Assembly (NCBI GenBank): GCA_030604195.1
Contig: JAUVWI010000006.1
Location: 1-64,000 of the forward strand
Length of the DNA: 64,000 nucleotides
Direction: 5' to 3'
Origin: Spirochaetales bacterium
GTDB lineage: Bacteria; Spirochaetota; Spirochaetia; SZUA-6; DRHE01
The position numbers and the translations under genes were made by a program. This document shows positions 25,878-34,699 of this stretch, piece after piece. Under the pieces are notes generated by a model. It had not been told where the DNA came from. It ran no database searches and saw only the letters and a program-made list of their open reading frames with translations. Every line of letters begins with the position of its first letter. Within the stretch, counting starts at the first letter, position 1.

Positions 25878-27166
25878 CAGCTCAACTCTTCAGCAGTTCT
25901 AAAAATTATCTCAAAAAGTTCTTCAAGATTATGCAGATCAACACTTGAGTAAGCTACCCGCAGGTATCTGTCCTGTATGGAGATCGTGCCGATACCCTGC
26001 TCCATGAGCAATTTCTTTCTTAATTTTTCAGCGCTGGAGCCCCCAAAGCGAAAAGTCATAAAGTAACCCGAATTAAAGGGCAGAGGCTCCAGTTTTGAGC
26101 CGGGTGACAGTCTTTCAATAATCTCTTTTACCTTTAAATACCTATCCCTGAGGATAACCAGGGCCGCTTTTTTCTCCTCTCGATGATCGGGGCTCTGCAT
26201 AGCTCTTAAGAGCAGATTCTGAGTCAGGTTATTGGAGTTGGAAATACTCGCTCTGACAGCGCCCATTACCTTACTGATAAGGGCATCGTACTCCCCGGTT
26301 TTAAGGTTCTGCGAGGCAAAGGTGAGAAAACCCACCCGGAAACCCCAAACCAGCTCTTCTTTTGTGGCGCCATCGACCTTAACCGCCAGAATATTCTCAT
26401 GAAGAGATGCTAAAGAGGCAAAGAGTGATTCCTTATGTGTTTCCTCTTCATAAAAAAGTCCGAAATAGGCATCATCCGATACGCACAGGATATTCAATCC
26501 CTTCTGGGCCTGTTCCTTAAGTAGTTGAACAAGGGCTCGGGCCTCCCATTCGGTGGGTGAATAACCGGTGGGGTTGTTGGGAAAGTTAAGCATTAGAATC
26601 ACTTTACCACCGGTAACCCTGTTTAAGGCATCCTTTAGACTCTCGATATTCAATCCCGCCTGCGGGTTAAAAAAGGGGAAGGTAGAGATACTCGCCCTGT
26701 TTCTCTCTTCAAAAATCAGGCGGTAATTACCCCAGAACATATCGGGAACAAGCACACAATCCCCGGGCCCGGCGAATAGATCAGCCAGCACGGAAATCCC
26801 ATGGGTGAGCCCGCTTACAACCAGGGGCAGAGAAGTATTCTGTCCTGCCAGGCTGGGGTTTTTACGTATCATATCGTCGAGCCAGAGCTGCCGCAATTGC
26901 GGATTACCCGGGGTTGGCGCATAGGAAAAGATCTGCTCAGGGGGCAAATCCGGGATAAGCACCTTCAGGGAATTAATGTGCATGGGCTTCCCACCCAGGG
27001 TAGCCATACCCACGGTAGCATTAAAACGGCTGGCATGTTTCTTGGCTTCCGCGGACTGAGACACAATGCCCTTGGGGAAATAGAAACGTTTGCCGAAATC
27101 GGAAAGCAGGCGAAAAATAACCGTTTCTTCTAAGGTTTTATTGAGTTCTGCAGCTAATGTATTCAT
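25874..27166 (-). CDS. PLP-dependent aminotransferase, class I/II
   Basis: 430-aa fold-type I aminotransferase. It shows the NFPNNPTGYSPTE substrate loop, CVSDDAYFGLFY (Asp and Tyr contacting PLP), the lysine-bearing DGATKEELVWGFRVGF, in which the Schiff-base Lys is followed by the phosphate-binding Arg region, and a C-terminal RVAYSS arginine motif. It resembles aspartate/alanine-type enzymes but the substrate is uncertain. Two tandem, nearly identical sigma70 promoters lie directly upstream; the nearer one would start transcription at or next to the ATG and there is no Shine-Dalgarno sequence, so translation may be leaderless. Confidence 0.88.
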   Translation of the reverse strand: MNTLAAELNKTLEETVIFRLLSDFGKRFYFPKGIVSQSAEAKKHASRFNATVGMATLGGKPMHINSLKVLIPDLPPEQIFSYAPTPGNPQLRQLWLDDMIRKNPSLAGQNTSLPLVVSGLTHGISVLADLFAGPGDCVLVPDMFWGNYRLIFEERNRASISTFPFFNPQAGLNIESLKDALNRVTGGKVILMLNFPNNPTGYSPTEWEARALVQLLKEQAQKGLNILCVSDDAYFGLFYEEETHKESLFASLASLHENILAVKVDGATKEELVWGFRVGFLTFASQNLKTGEYDALISKVMGAVRASISNSNNLTQNLLLRAMQSPDHREEKKAALVILRDRYLKVKEIIERLSPGSKLEPLPFNSGYFMTFRFGGSSAEKLRKKLLMEQGIGTISIQDRYLRVAYSSVDLHNLEELFEIIFRTAEELSC

Positions 27167-27172
27167 GCGCTG

Positions 27173-27230
27173 ATATTAATAATTGCAGTAAAAGATGTCA
27201 ATTATTATTATTTGCGGTAAAAAATGTCAA
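27173..27230 (-). promoter_or_regulatory. Tandem duplicated promoters of the aminotransferase gene
   Basis: Two copies of a 29-bp unit on the minus strand. The near copy has TTGACA-N17-TAATAT (27173-27201) and the far copy TTGACA-N17-TAATAA (27202-27230). The near promoter predicts a start at about 27166, the first base of the coding sequence. Confidence 0.7.
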
Positions 27231-27232
27231 TT

Positions 27233-27256
27233 GAGCCGGCTCATGTGAGCCGGCTC
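27233..27256 (-). terminator. Terminator hairpin after feoB
   Basis: A perfect 10-bp stem (GAGCCGGCTC twice, itself a palindrome) with a 4-base loop. On the minus strand it is followed by AATTGACATTTTTT. It lies 20 bases past the feoB stop. Confidence 0.75.
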
Positions 27257-27275
27257 GTTAACTGGAAACTTTAGA

Positions 27276-29603
27276 TTACTCTGTAAGCTTATATCTTACC
27301 TTTCTCCCTATTACTGCGAATAAGGCATAAATCGCAGCAATCATGATAATCGGAATGAGAATCCATATGAATTGATGTCCTACCGTTATCTGAAAAAATA
27401 GAGTGGCCACGATCCAGGCCAGTACGGTTAGGTAGGCCATGGAAAGCCAACCGTAACCCTTTCCGATCTCCCTGACTATCGCACCTAATGCGGCAATACA
27501 TGGAAAATAGATAAGGATAAACAGCAGGTAGGCATAGGCCTGGGCTCCGCCGTAGGTAAAACGTGAACGCATGGCAGAAAATATCTGATCATCAGTTTCA
27601 ATCTCTTCAGCAACAGCTTCTTCATCTCCGCTTATCATACTCATGCCCATCGGGTCCGACAGAGTGCCGAAGATGCCGGAGAGTCCTTCCGGAATGGAAG
27701 CAAAGGCCTCACCTATACCCACCCAGAACTCAAAGGCCTCCTCCCCTTCGGCTTCTCCTTCTTCCGCAGCTCTATCTATCTGGCTGTACAGACTATTCAG
27801 AGTACCGACAACCGCCTCTTTGGCGAATAAACCGGTAAAAATCGATACTGTTGCCGGCCAGTTGTCCTGCTCAATGCCCATGGGCATGAATACGGGGGTA
27901 ATGGCTCTGCCGACACCGGCAAGAACAGAATTAGGAGAATCTTCATTGCCAAAAGTGCCGTCTGTGCCAAGGGAGTTGAGAAAGCTTAAAATGGCAACTA
28001 CAAACACGATTACAATACCGGCCCGCCGCATAAAAATCTTCAAACGGTTCCAGGTATGGATCATGATATGTCTGAACCGCGGGGCATGGTATGGGGGAAG
28101 TTCCATAATAAAAGGTGATGCTTCTCCCTTAAGAAGGGTGCTCTTCATTAGAAGACCGGTCAGCACGGCCAGTACAATCCCGGCTATATAAATTGAAAAA
28201 ACAATGCTTCCTGCAGCATTCGGGAAAAACGCGGCGGCAAACAGGGCATAGACCGGCAGCCGGGCGCCGCAGGACATGAAAGGCGTCATGAATACAGTTA
28301 AATAGCGGTCTTTTTTATTTTCCAGTGTGCGGGTTGCCATAACCGCCGGAATGGTGCAGCCGAAACCCACGATCATGGGTATAAAGGATTTCCCGGGAAG
28401 TCCGATCCAGCGCATAAAACGGTCCATAACAAAAGCAGCCCTGGACATGTAGCCGGAATCTTCCAATAGCGAGAGCATGAGGAACATGGTGAAAATAATC
28501 GGGATAAAGGTGGCCACGGTTTGAATTCCTGCTCCTATTCCTCCGGCAACAATGGTAACGAGCCACTGCGGAGCGCCGGCGCTGCTAAGTAAAACACCTA
28601 ATCCGTCAACAAAAATAGTGCCGAAAAAGATATCGAAAAAGTCTATAAAGGCCCCTCCTACATTAATGGTCACCCAGAATACAAGGTACATAACGGCCAA
28701 AAAAATTGGTATGCCCAATATCCTGTTCATTATTACCTTATCCGCCTTATCAGTTGCGAATATCCGGTCTTTACGCAGCTTGACCACCTTATTAATAATT
28801 CCGTGGATAAAGCCATATTTGTAATCGGCCAACACTATATCAGCGGATTCCTTTAATGTTTTTTCTATTCCAGCCAGGGCCTGCTGAATTTCCAGAGCCT
28901 TTAGCGCGCCTGCCTGCTGCACCTTATCAGTTATCCATTCATCCTGCTCCAGGACTTTTATAGCCATCCACCGTTCATCCGCGCCAATCCGGTTTGCCGG
29001 ATTGGCAAGGCTCGGAGCCCACTTTTCAATTACATCTTCCAGCTCATTCGGATACTCTATCAGATTCTCTGAGATTGTCCCTGCTTCCAGGTTAGCAAGT
29101 ATCGCTTCATTAACACGATCGATATCCTTGGTGTTGATAGCGCTTATTCCTACTGCAGGGTAGCCCAGGACCCTGGACAGCATTTCCACATCAATGCTTA
29201 TATCCCTTTTCTCAGCTAAGTCCATCATGTTCAGCACCACCAGAACCGGTACCTTCATCTCTATCAAATGTGTGGTCAGGTAAAGGTTCCGTTCCAGATT
29301 GGTAGCATCTATAATGTTGATTACCAGGTCCGGCTCACCGCTTAAAAGATAATCCCTGGTTATCTTTTCATCCTCAGAGAAAGCGGTAAGAGCATAAATC
29401 CCGGGAAGATCGACAAAATTTACAGAATTATCTCCCAACCGGACAGTTCCCTCTTTTTTCTCTACTGTGACACCCGGCCAGTTGCCTATGCGCTGTTTTC
29501 CACCGGTAAGCCCGTTAAACAGGGTTGTCTTGCCGCAATTCGGGTTACCGACCACAGCAATGGTAACCGGTTTAACGGAAACAGTAACATTTTCACTTTT
29601 CAT
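27276..29603 (-). CDS. feoB: Ferrous iron transporter FeoB
   Basis: 775-aa inner-membrane Fe(II) uptake protein. The N-terminal G domain has G1 GNPNCGKTTLFN, G3 DLPG and G4 NMMD, followed by a helical GDI-like domain and a membrane region with Gate motifs (CGARLPVYALFAAAFFP; FIPMIVGFGCTIPAV). An acidic insert (AEEGEAEGEEAFEF) sits in a late loop. The track starts 10 codons too early. The ATG at 29603 has AAGGAGGGG in front and overlaps the feoA end by 11 bases. It is co-translated with feoA and ends in a strong terminator. Regulation by the nearby DtxR-type protein is likely. Confidence 0.96.
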   Translation of the reverse strand: MKSENVTVSVKPVTIAVVGNPNCGKTTLFNGLTGGKQRIGNWPGVTVEKKEGTVRLGDNSVNFVDLPGIYALTAFSEDEKITRDYLLSGEPDLVINIIDATNLERNLYLTTHLIEMKVPVLVVLNMMDLAEKRDISIDVEMLSRVLGYPAVGISAINTKDIDRVNEAILANLEAGTISENLIEYPNELEDVIEKWAPSLANPANRIGADERWMAIKVLEQDEWITDKVQQAGALKALEIQQALAGIEKTLKESADIVLADYKYGFIHGIINKVVKLRKDRIFATDKADKVIMNRILGIPIFLAVMYLVFWVTINVGGAFIDFFDIFFGTIFVDGLGVLLSSAGAPQWLVTIVAGGIGAGIQTVATFIPIIFTMFLMLSLLEDSGYMSRAAFVMDRFMRWIGLPGKSFIPMIVGFGCTIPAVMATRTLENKKDRYLTVFMTPFMSCGARLPVYALFAAAFFPNAAGSIVFSIYIAGIVLAVLTGLLMKSTLLKGEASPFIMELPPYHAPRFRHIMIHTWNRLKIFMRRAGIVIVFVVAILSFLNSLGTDGTFGNEDSPNSVLAGVGRAITPVFMPMGIEQDNWPATVSIFTGLFAKEAVVGTLNSLYSQIDRAAEEGEAEGEEAFEFWVGIGEAFASIPEGLSGIFGTLSDPMGMSMISGDEEAVAEEIETDDQIFSAMRSRFTYGGAQAYAYLLFILIYFPCIAALGAIVREIGKGYGWLSMAYLTVLAWIVATLFFQITVGHQFIWILIPIIMIAAIYALFAVIGRKVRYKLTE

Positions 29604-29844
29604 CCTTCCCCTCCTTCTTGACTTGTAACACATCGGCTTCAGCTTTACGCAATGAAAGATTGAAACCCCTCACTTCCACCTCCACCGGATCACCAAACGG
29701 AGCCAGTTTCAATAGTTTTAATTCCGTGCCCCTGGTTAAACCCATGGCGAGCAGCTTGCTGCGGTATGCCGGATCTCTAGAATCGTAGCCCACAATTTCA
29801 GCGCTCTCGCCTACCTTAAGGTCCTTGATTTTAATTGATGACAT
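29593..29844 (-). CDS. feoA: FeoA-domain protein (proximal to FeoB)
   Basis: 83-aa SH3-like FeoA protein that supports FeoB-mediated iron uptake. It shows the family patterns ESAEIVGYDS, LLAMGLTRGTELKLLKLAPFGDPVEVEVRG and a Leu/Arg-rich C-terminus (NLSLRKAEADVLQV). A strong AAAGGAGG lies before the ATG. The end overlaps the feoB start. The promoter region upstream contains two operator-like dyads. Confidence 0.93.
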   Translation of the reverse strand: MSSIKIKDLKVGESAEIVGYDSRDPAYRSKLLAMGLTRGTELKLLKLAPFGDPVEVEVRGFNLSLRKAEADVLQVKKEGKDEK

Positions 29845-29892
29845 GATTGCCTCCTTTATAATTAAATTTTAGACCCTTCGTATTATATTAGA

Positions 29893-29920
29893 TTAGTATA
29901 ACTAAATTAGATATACCTAA
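29893..29920. promoter_or_regulatory. Two DtxR-type operator-like dyads upstream of feoA-feoB
   Basis: Two adjacent imperfect palindromes, TTAGTATAACTAA (29893-29905) and TTAGATATACCTAA (29907-29920). A related sequence, TTAGTTATACCATAT, lies in the promoter of the second feoA gene. The form resembles known DtxR/MntR/TroR-family sites (TTAG...CTAA). A TATAAT-like -10 for feoA lies just downstream. Confidence 0.5.
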
Positions 29921-29937
29921 TTTTTAGTATAAAAAAA

Positions 29938-30183
29938 TTACCCGACCATAATCCTATGGGCCATTCCCCTTCCCAGCATGATCCGTGTATCAAAAATACC
30001 CACAACCATGGGCCCACCATTCGGATTGTTTATTACTTCAATTTCCATACCCGGAACCAGCCCCATGTCTACCAGCTTCCTTCTAAATCCATGGCCACCA
30101 TGGATTGCCTTTATACGTACTCTTCTACCCCGTTCAGCCATTATCAAAGGCATCAGATTACTCCCTGATTTTGAGTTGTTCAT
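29938..30183 (-). CDS. Second FeoA-domain protein
   Basis: A small second FeoA-like protein of 81 aa from the chosen ATG (the track uses an upstream TTG). It has the family core LIMAERGRRVRIKAIHGGHGFRRKLVDMGLVPGMEIEVINNPNGGPM (cited in part) and a C-terminal MLGRGMAHRIMVG. Two FeoA proteins in one locus are common in some anaerobes, where one may modulate FeoB or serve as a free regulatory domain. It has its own promoter with an operator-like dyad in the spacer. It lies between the DtxR-type gene and feoAB. Confidence 0.88.
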   Translation of the reverse strand: MNNSKSGSNLMPLIMAERGRRVRIKAIHGGHGFRRKLVDMGLVPGMEIEVINNPNGGPMVVGIFDTRIMLGRGMAHRIMVG

Positions 30184-30200
30184 TTTGTTAACCAACCCTA

Positions 30201-30229
30201 ATATTATATGGTATAACTAATTCTGTCAA
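30201..30229 (-). promoter_or_regulatory. Promoter with embedded operator-like dyad for second feoA
   Basis: TTGACA-N17-TAATAT on the minus strand, and the spacer contains TTAGTTATACCATAT (30206-30220), related to the two dyads upstream of feoAB. A repressor bound here would block RNA polymerase. Confidence 0.6.
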
Positions 30230-30288
30230 TACTTTTTAAGAAATAAAATAACGACTACTAACACTGGTATGACGGCCATGTGATATAT

Positions 30289-30747
30289 TCAGCTCGCTGT
30301 TCCTTCAATATGCTCTTTCCATGCTTTATGACTTATTTTTCCTGATTCCATCATACCCCTTTCGAATAAGTCGATCAGCCTTGTCATTCTTTTTACCGTA
30401 TCACAATCTATTGCATGCTCCATTTTACAGGCCATATCCTGAGCCCTTCCATTTGGAATAAGCAGAATGGTCTCTAAAAAACGTGTCAGGGTTTGATGCT
30501 TGTTTAATATCTTTTTAGAGATTTTAAGGCCCTCTTTAGTCAGGCTTATAAAGGAATTTTTTTCATAGTTTATTAAACTTTTTTCTCTTAATACCTTTAA
30601 CGCTCCGGTTACAGACGGCATTTTTACTTGTAGAGTTTGAGCAATATCTTTTACCCGGGCGACCCTGTTAGCCTTTTCCAGGTTCATAATTGCTTCCAGG
30701 TAATCTTCCATGTTTGAGGTTAATTTACTTTCGTTTTTAGTTTTCAT
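30289..30747 (-). CDS. DtxR/MntR-family metal-dependent transcriptional regulator
   Basis: 152-aa regulator with an N-terminal winged helix (about 10-75, MEDYLEAIMNLEKANRVARVKDIAQTLQVKMPSVTGALKVL, cited in part) and a dimerisation/metal domain with Glu, Cys and His candidate ligands (KMEHAIDCDTVKRM; HKAW). It lacks the C-terminal SH3/FeoA-like domain of longer DtxR/IdeR proteins and so matches the short MntR type. It lies upstream of two feoA genes and feoB. I infer Fe(II)-dependent repression of these genes through the TTAG...CTAA-like dyads. Metal specificity is not decided by sequence. Confidence 0.88.
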   Translation of the reverse strand: MKTKNESKLTSNMEDYLEAIMNLEKANRVARVKDIAQTLQVKMPSVTGALKVLREKSLINYEKNSFISLTKEGLKISKKILNKHQTLTRFLETILLIPNGRAQDMACKMEHAIDCDTVKRMTRLIDLFERGMMESGKISHKAWKEHIEGTAS

Positions 30748-30868
30748 AATATCAGTTTAACTACTTAATACAAAGAAAACAACTAACTTTATAAGAAATC
30801 CCTAATTCATTCAGGCTTTGTACTTTTTACACAATCATGAAGGCTCTATTGCTAATATTAGTATAGAT

Positions 30869-32092
30869 TCATTTTCTTCTGCCCCAAAGCTCTTTTTTAA
30901 TATCGGAAATTGTCAGCCCCTTTTTCGCCATCAGAACCATTACAAAATAGGTTAAATCCGCAACCTCCCAGATCAGGTTGGCTTCATCAGTGCTGGTCAC
31001 AACCTCTTCCGCCTCTTCTAAAATCTTGTCCATAATATTTTTATCTTCTGCAGCGATCCTCGAAGTGTACGATTTTTCTGAAGGGTTATAGATTCTTTCT
31101 TTTATTACTTCATAAAGCTGCTCAAGGCTGAATTCCTGGTCACCGAAACAGGAGTATCTGTCCAGATGGCAGGCGTTGTTATTTTGCCGCACATGGAATA
31201 GCAGGGAGTCTCTGTCGCAATCATAGCGGGCTTTCAGCAGTTGCTGGTTATTTCCCGATGTCTCGCCCTTGGTCCAGAGTTTATTCCTGCTCCTGCTGAA
31301 ATAGGTTGCCTCTCCGGTGTTCAGTGCCTTTGCAAGTGATTCCTTTGAGGAATAGGCAAGCATCAGAACCTGGCCCATTTCATCCTGAACTACGGTAGGT
31401 ATCAGACCTGTGCTCCTTTCGAAATCGAGAACCCCGGTAAATGCCCCGGTAAGATCAATCTTTCCGGTATACACAGCCATTCCGACCTGGGAGTTCACAT
31501 CCATCCCCTCGAGCACCGCGATCTCGTCGACTGTTGTAATCCCACCTGCGAATGTAATTTTGAGGCCGGTGTTTTCCCTGAGCGCTTTAAGGGTCTCTAA
31601 TCTGCACCCCTGCATAAGACCCTCTCTGTCGATATCCGTATAGAGAATTTCACTGCAGTAGGGCTCAATTTCCTTGAGCTTCTGAAGAGGGGTTTGACCT
31701 GTGGAGCTGGTCCAGCCTCTATCCACTACAAAATCGCCCCTGCTGTCCAGAGCTGCTATCAGCCTTGATTTCGGAAGCTGTTTCATAAAAGCAGGTTGAG
31801 CTCTGGTTCCGATAATAATTTTTCCGGCTCCCGCTTTGAGCAGTTGTTCAGCCTTTTCCACGGTGCGAATCCCGCCTCCGACCCGGCAGTCAAAACATCT
31901 GCACAATTTTTTAATAATTTCCAGGTTGTCGCCCTTTCCAAGCGCTGAATCAAGATCGATCACGGCAATTTCTCCGTAACGGGCAAATTTCTCTGCCAGT
32001 TCAAAAATATTTTCTTTTTCAAGGACCTTTTCCGTGCCCCCTCTTAATTGAACGGCTTTTGCTTCCATAATATCTATGCTTGGTATTATCAT
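30869..32092 (-). CDS. hisAIE: HisA-HisI-HisE triple fusion (histidine biosynthesis)
   Basis: A 407-aa protein joining three histidine enzymes. Residues 1-225 are a ProFAR isomerase (HisA) barrel ([33 protein letters not shown]). Residues 230-325 are phosphoribosyl-AMP cyclohydrolase (HisI) with [18 protein letters not shown] and [10 protein letters not shown]. Residues 330-407 are phosphoribosyl-ATP pyrophosphatase (HisE) with [11 protein letters not shown] and [14 protein letters not shown]. HisI and HisE act before HisA, so the fusion holds three successive steps. HisIE fusions are common, but a leading HisA is not something I know as usual. The HisA loop after strand 5 reads DREGLMQG where most have [KR]DGT, an Asp-to-Glu change worth checking. 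It overlaps the hisF stop by 4 bases and is the last gene of the operon. Confidence 0.93.
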   Translation of the reverse strand: MIIPSIDIMEAKAVQLRGGTEKVLEKENIFELAEKFARYGEIAVIDLDSALGKGDNLEIIKKLCRCFDCRVGGGIRTVEKAEQLLKAGAGKIIIGTRAQPAFMKQLPKSRLIAALDSRGDFVVDRGWTSSTGQTPLQKLKEIEPYCSEILYTDIDREGLMQGCRLETLKALRENTGLKITFAGGITTVDEIAVLEGMDVNSQVGMAVYTGKIDLTGAFTGVLDFERSTGLIPTVVQDEMGQVLMLAYSSKESLAKALNTGEATYFSRSRNKLWTKGETSGNNQQLLKARYDCDRDSLLFHVRQNNNACHLDRYSCFGDQEFSLEQLYEVIKERIYNPSEKSYTSRIAAEDKNIMDKILEEAEEVVTSTDEANLIWEVADLTYFVMVLMAKKGLTISDIKKELWGRRK

Positions 32093-32844
32093 ATTCTAAC
32101 CTCGATATGTTTGGATAATAAAAAATCTTTCACTTCCTCGACAGTATATTTACCGTAATGGAAAATGGACGCCGCAAGAGCTCCATCGGCTCTACCGTGG
32201 ATGAAAACCCGGGCAAGGCTTTCAGGCGAACAGGCTCCTCCTGAGGCAATCACAGGGATATTTACCAGTCCTGAGATTGCAGCCGTCAATTCGATATCGT
32301 AACCGGCTTTTGTACCATCCCGGTCCATCGATGTGATAAGTATTTCCCCGGCTCCAAGTTTTTCAACTTTCCCGGCCCATTCAAGTGCATCGATACCTGT
32401 GGGTTCCCTGCCCCCTTTGATGTATACTTCCCAGCTATTCTCTTTTTTCTTTGCATCGATTGCTGCGACAATGCACTGGGTTCCAAATTGCTCTGCTGCT
32501 TCAAAAATAACTTCCGGTTTTTTTACCGCGGTTGTGTTAAGAGTAACCTTATCGGCTCCTGCTTTCAGCAGATCACGTATATCCCGGATGTTACGAATTC
32601 CACCTCCCACCGTAAAGGGAATAAAAACTTGTTCTGCAACCCGGCGAACGATTTCGAGCATAATTCCTCGTTTTTCCACCGAAGCGGTAATGTCCAGAAA
32701 AACAAGCTCGTCAGCACCCTGGGCATTGTATTTACGGGCAAGTTCTACCGGATCGCCGGCATCTCTTAAGTCGGTAAAGTTCGTGCCTTTTACGACTCTT
32801 CCCTCTTTTACATCGAGGCAGGGAATGATCCGTTTAGCTAACAT
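32089..32844 (-). CDS. hisF: Imidazole glycerol phosphate synthase cyclase subunit
   Basis: 251-aa TIM-barrel cyclase that, with HisH, converts PRFAR and ammonia to imidazole glycerol phosphate and AICAR. It has the N-terminal [19 protein letters not shown] with the catalytic Asp, FTVGGGIRN and the second catalytic Asp in [14 protein letters not shown]. The track starts at GTG three codons early. The ATG at 32844 has AAGGAGGTGG in front and overlaps the hisH stop by 7 bases. Confidence 0.96.
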   Translation of the reverse strand: MLAKRIIPCLDVKEGRVVKGTNFTDLRDAGDPVELARKYNAQGADELVFLDITASVEKRGIMLEIVRRVAEQVFIPFTVGGGIRNIRDIRDLLKAGADKVTLNTTAVKKPEVIFEAAEQFGTQCIVAAIDAKKKENSWEVYIKGGREPTGIDALEWAGKVEKLGAGEILITSMDRDGTKAGYDIELTAAISGLVNIPVIASGGACSPESLARVFIHGRADGALAASIFHYGKYTVEEVKDFLLSKHIEVRI

Positions 32845-33419
32845 GCAAGCCACCTCCTTAAAAACTCAAGTCCAAAAGGCCCGCTCTTTTCAGGGTGGTA
32901 CTGCACGGCTGTTATCTTTTCCCGGCGGACTCCACTCACGAACAGGCCGTTGTAATCGGTCCGGGCTGCTACGATTTCATAGTCTTTGGGGTTGACGAAA
33001 TAGGAATTAACAAAATAGGCGTATCCTTCTTCAAAAAGCCCCTTCTGCACGGGTATAACTTTGTTCCAGCCTGTATGCGGCACTTTTCCCTGTTTATACC
33101 TGGTTACAGTACCCTTAAATATTCCCAATCCTTGCACACCCGGGCTCTCCTCGCTATTATCGAACAGAGCCTGCAATCCAAGGCATATACCCAGGAGAGG
33201 AATGCCTTTTTCCACGGCAATCCTGACTGCAGCATCGAGCTCACTGTTCTTCATATTCATCATCATTGCCCCGAACGAGCCGACACCTGGGAAGATTATC
33301 CTCTCTGCATTAATGATAACATCCGGTTTATCCGAAATCTCAGCCTGTACTCCAAGATAGTGCAGAGCGTTTTTTACGCTCATAAGGTTCCCCGCTCCAT
33401 AGTCTAATATTACAGTCAT
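32838..33419 (-). CDS. hisH: Imidazole glycerol phosphate synthase glutaminase subunit
   Basis: 193-aa class I glutamine amidotransferase supplying ammonia to HisF. It has the nucleophile in [10 protein letters not shown] and the His/Glu pair in [10 protein letters not shown], with the N-terminal [14 protein letters not shown] typical of HisH. It begins right after the hisB stop and overlaps hisF. Complex formation with HisF is well established for the family. Confidence 0.96.
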   Translation of the reverse strand: MTVILDYGAGNLMSVKNALHYLGVQAEISDKPDVIINAERIIFPGVGSFGAMMMNMKNSELDAAVRIAVEKGIPLLGICLGLQALFDNSEESPGVQGLGIFKGTVTRYKQGKVPHTGWNKVIPVQKGLFEEGYAYFVNSYFVNPKDYEIVAARTDYNGLFVSGVRREKITAVQYHPEKSGPFGLEFLRRWLAC

Positions 33420-34007
33420 TTACAGCGCTCCTTTTGTGGAGGGTATTTTGCCGGTTGCCCTGGGATCAAGAGAGCAGGCCATTTTCATGGCTCTGGCAAA
33501 TGCCTTGAACACCGCCTCTATCTTGTGATGGTCGCTCCGGCCTTCGATGATTTTTACCACGATGTTTGCATTGAGATTGACTGCAAATGCCTGAAAAAAG
33601 TCCTCGATCAGGTCGGTTTCAAGCTGCCCGCAGAACCGACTTCTGAATTCAGCATCGAATTGGAGGTATGGCCTGCCGCCGATGTCAACGGCAACAAGCG
33701 CGAGCGCCTCATCCATTGGTAAAATAAAATATCCGGCTCGGTTTATTCCCTTCAGGTCACCAAGAGCCTTTTTGAAGGCCTGGCCGAGGACAATACCGCA
33801 GTCCTCTATTGTGTGGTGCTGATCAACCTGCATGTCTCCTGCAGCGGAGACAGTGAGGTCGAATAGACCATGTTTTGAAAAAGTTTCAAGCATGTGGGAA
33901 AAAAAGGCAACAGGAGTATCAATTCTGTATTCTCCGGTCCCGTCTATATTTATACTTGCTGATATCCGGGTTTCCTCTGTCTCTCTATTAACTTCCGCAG
34001 TTCTCAT
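33420..34007 (-). CDS. hisB: Imidazoleglycerol-phosphate dehydratase
   Basis: 195-aa monofunctional dehydratase (no fused phosphatase) for step six of histidine synthesis. Metal-ligand motifs are present: HHTIEDCGIVLGQA and SDHHKIEAVFKA, plus the N-terminal FFSHMLETFSKHG. The start overlaps the HAD phosphatase stop as ATGA, with GGAG nine bases upstream. Confidence 0.96.
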   Translation of the reverse strand: MRTAEVNRETEETRISASINIDGTGEYRIDTPVAFFSHMLETFSKHGLFDLTVSAAGDMQVDQHHTIEDCGIVLGQAFKKALGDLKGINRAGYFILPMDEALALVAVDIGGRPYLQFDAEFRSRFCGQLETDLIEDFFQAFAVNLNANIVVKIIEGRSDHHKIEAVFKAFARAMKMACSLDPRATGKIPSTKGAL

Positions 34008-34699
34008 ACCAGTACTCCTTCTATTTCATTGATATTATTAAGAATAGTCTTCGCTCCATTACTCCTCAAAATTGCAGGCAGCTTGTCTGATTTACTATCA
34101 GGAGGAAGCACGCCGATTACCTGAATGCCTGCACGGCGTGCTGCTTTCATATCGTCTATACTATCGCCAAAATAAATTGCCTTCCTTTTACCAAGGCGCT
34201 CAAGCGCAAGGTTGATGCCGTAAGGATCGGGTTTCCCCCGGCCTTCAGGGCAGTCTTCCATTGTGATGACAACATCGAAATATTGGGCGGCGCTATTCTT
34301 ACCGAGCACATATTCAGCTTCTGCACGGGGTCTGCCGGTAACCATTCCCAGTATGTTGTCCCGGTAAATCCGTTTGAGTGTATTTATGGACATAATCCAG
34401 TTTTCATTGTGGATAAAACCTTTCGTTCTATCCGTACCGCGGTAAAGATTGTTAAATTTCGCTGTGATTTTTCCTTTTTCGATATTCATACCATATTGAA
34501 TGATCAGAGCTTCACTGAGATCCCAGTCGTTGTTGTAACCGCCTTTTTCTTTGATGGTCTGGATTTCATCGGCGGTAACATGCGCATTTGTGAAATGTTT
34601 CACCGTCTCAATGACAGCCTTGTGGTAGGATGCCGAGACATCGACCAGCACGCCGTCCATGTCAAAGAGCAGAACACGTTTATGAAGTATGTTTTTCAT
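34004..34699 (-). CDS. HAD phosphatase in his operon, candidate histidinol-phosphatase
   Basis: 231-aa haloacid-dehalogenase hydrolase of subfamily IA. It has motif I FDMDGVLVD, motif II MVTGRP, motif III KPDP and motif IV FGDSIDDMKAA, with a helical cap at about 20-120. It lies between hisG and hisB with no gap on the 5' side and an ATGA overlap on the 3' side. The pathway needs a histidinol-phosphate phosphatase, and neither a PHP-type nor an IMP-type enzyme is in this operon. I infer that this gene fills the HisN role; the sequence alone shows only a HAD phosphatase. Confidence 0.85.
   Translation of the reverse strand: MKNILHKRVLLFDMDGVLVDVSASYHKAVIETVKHFTNAHVTADEIQTIKEKGGYNNDWDLSEALIIQYGMNIEKGKITAKFNNLYRGTDRTKGFIHNENWIMSINTLKRIYRDNILGMVTGRPRAEAEYVLGKNSAAQYFDVVITMEDCPEGRGKPDPYGINLALERLGKRKAIYFGDSIDDMKAARRAGIQVIGVLPPDSKSDKLPAILRSNGAKTILNNINEIEGVLV

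Noticed and set aside
27563-28191. Plus-strand ORFs opposite feoB
   Set aside because: Shadows of the FeoB frame; composition is Pro/Ser/Thr-rich and no motif is seen.
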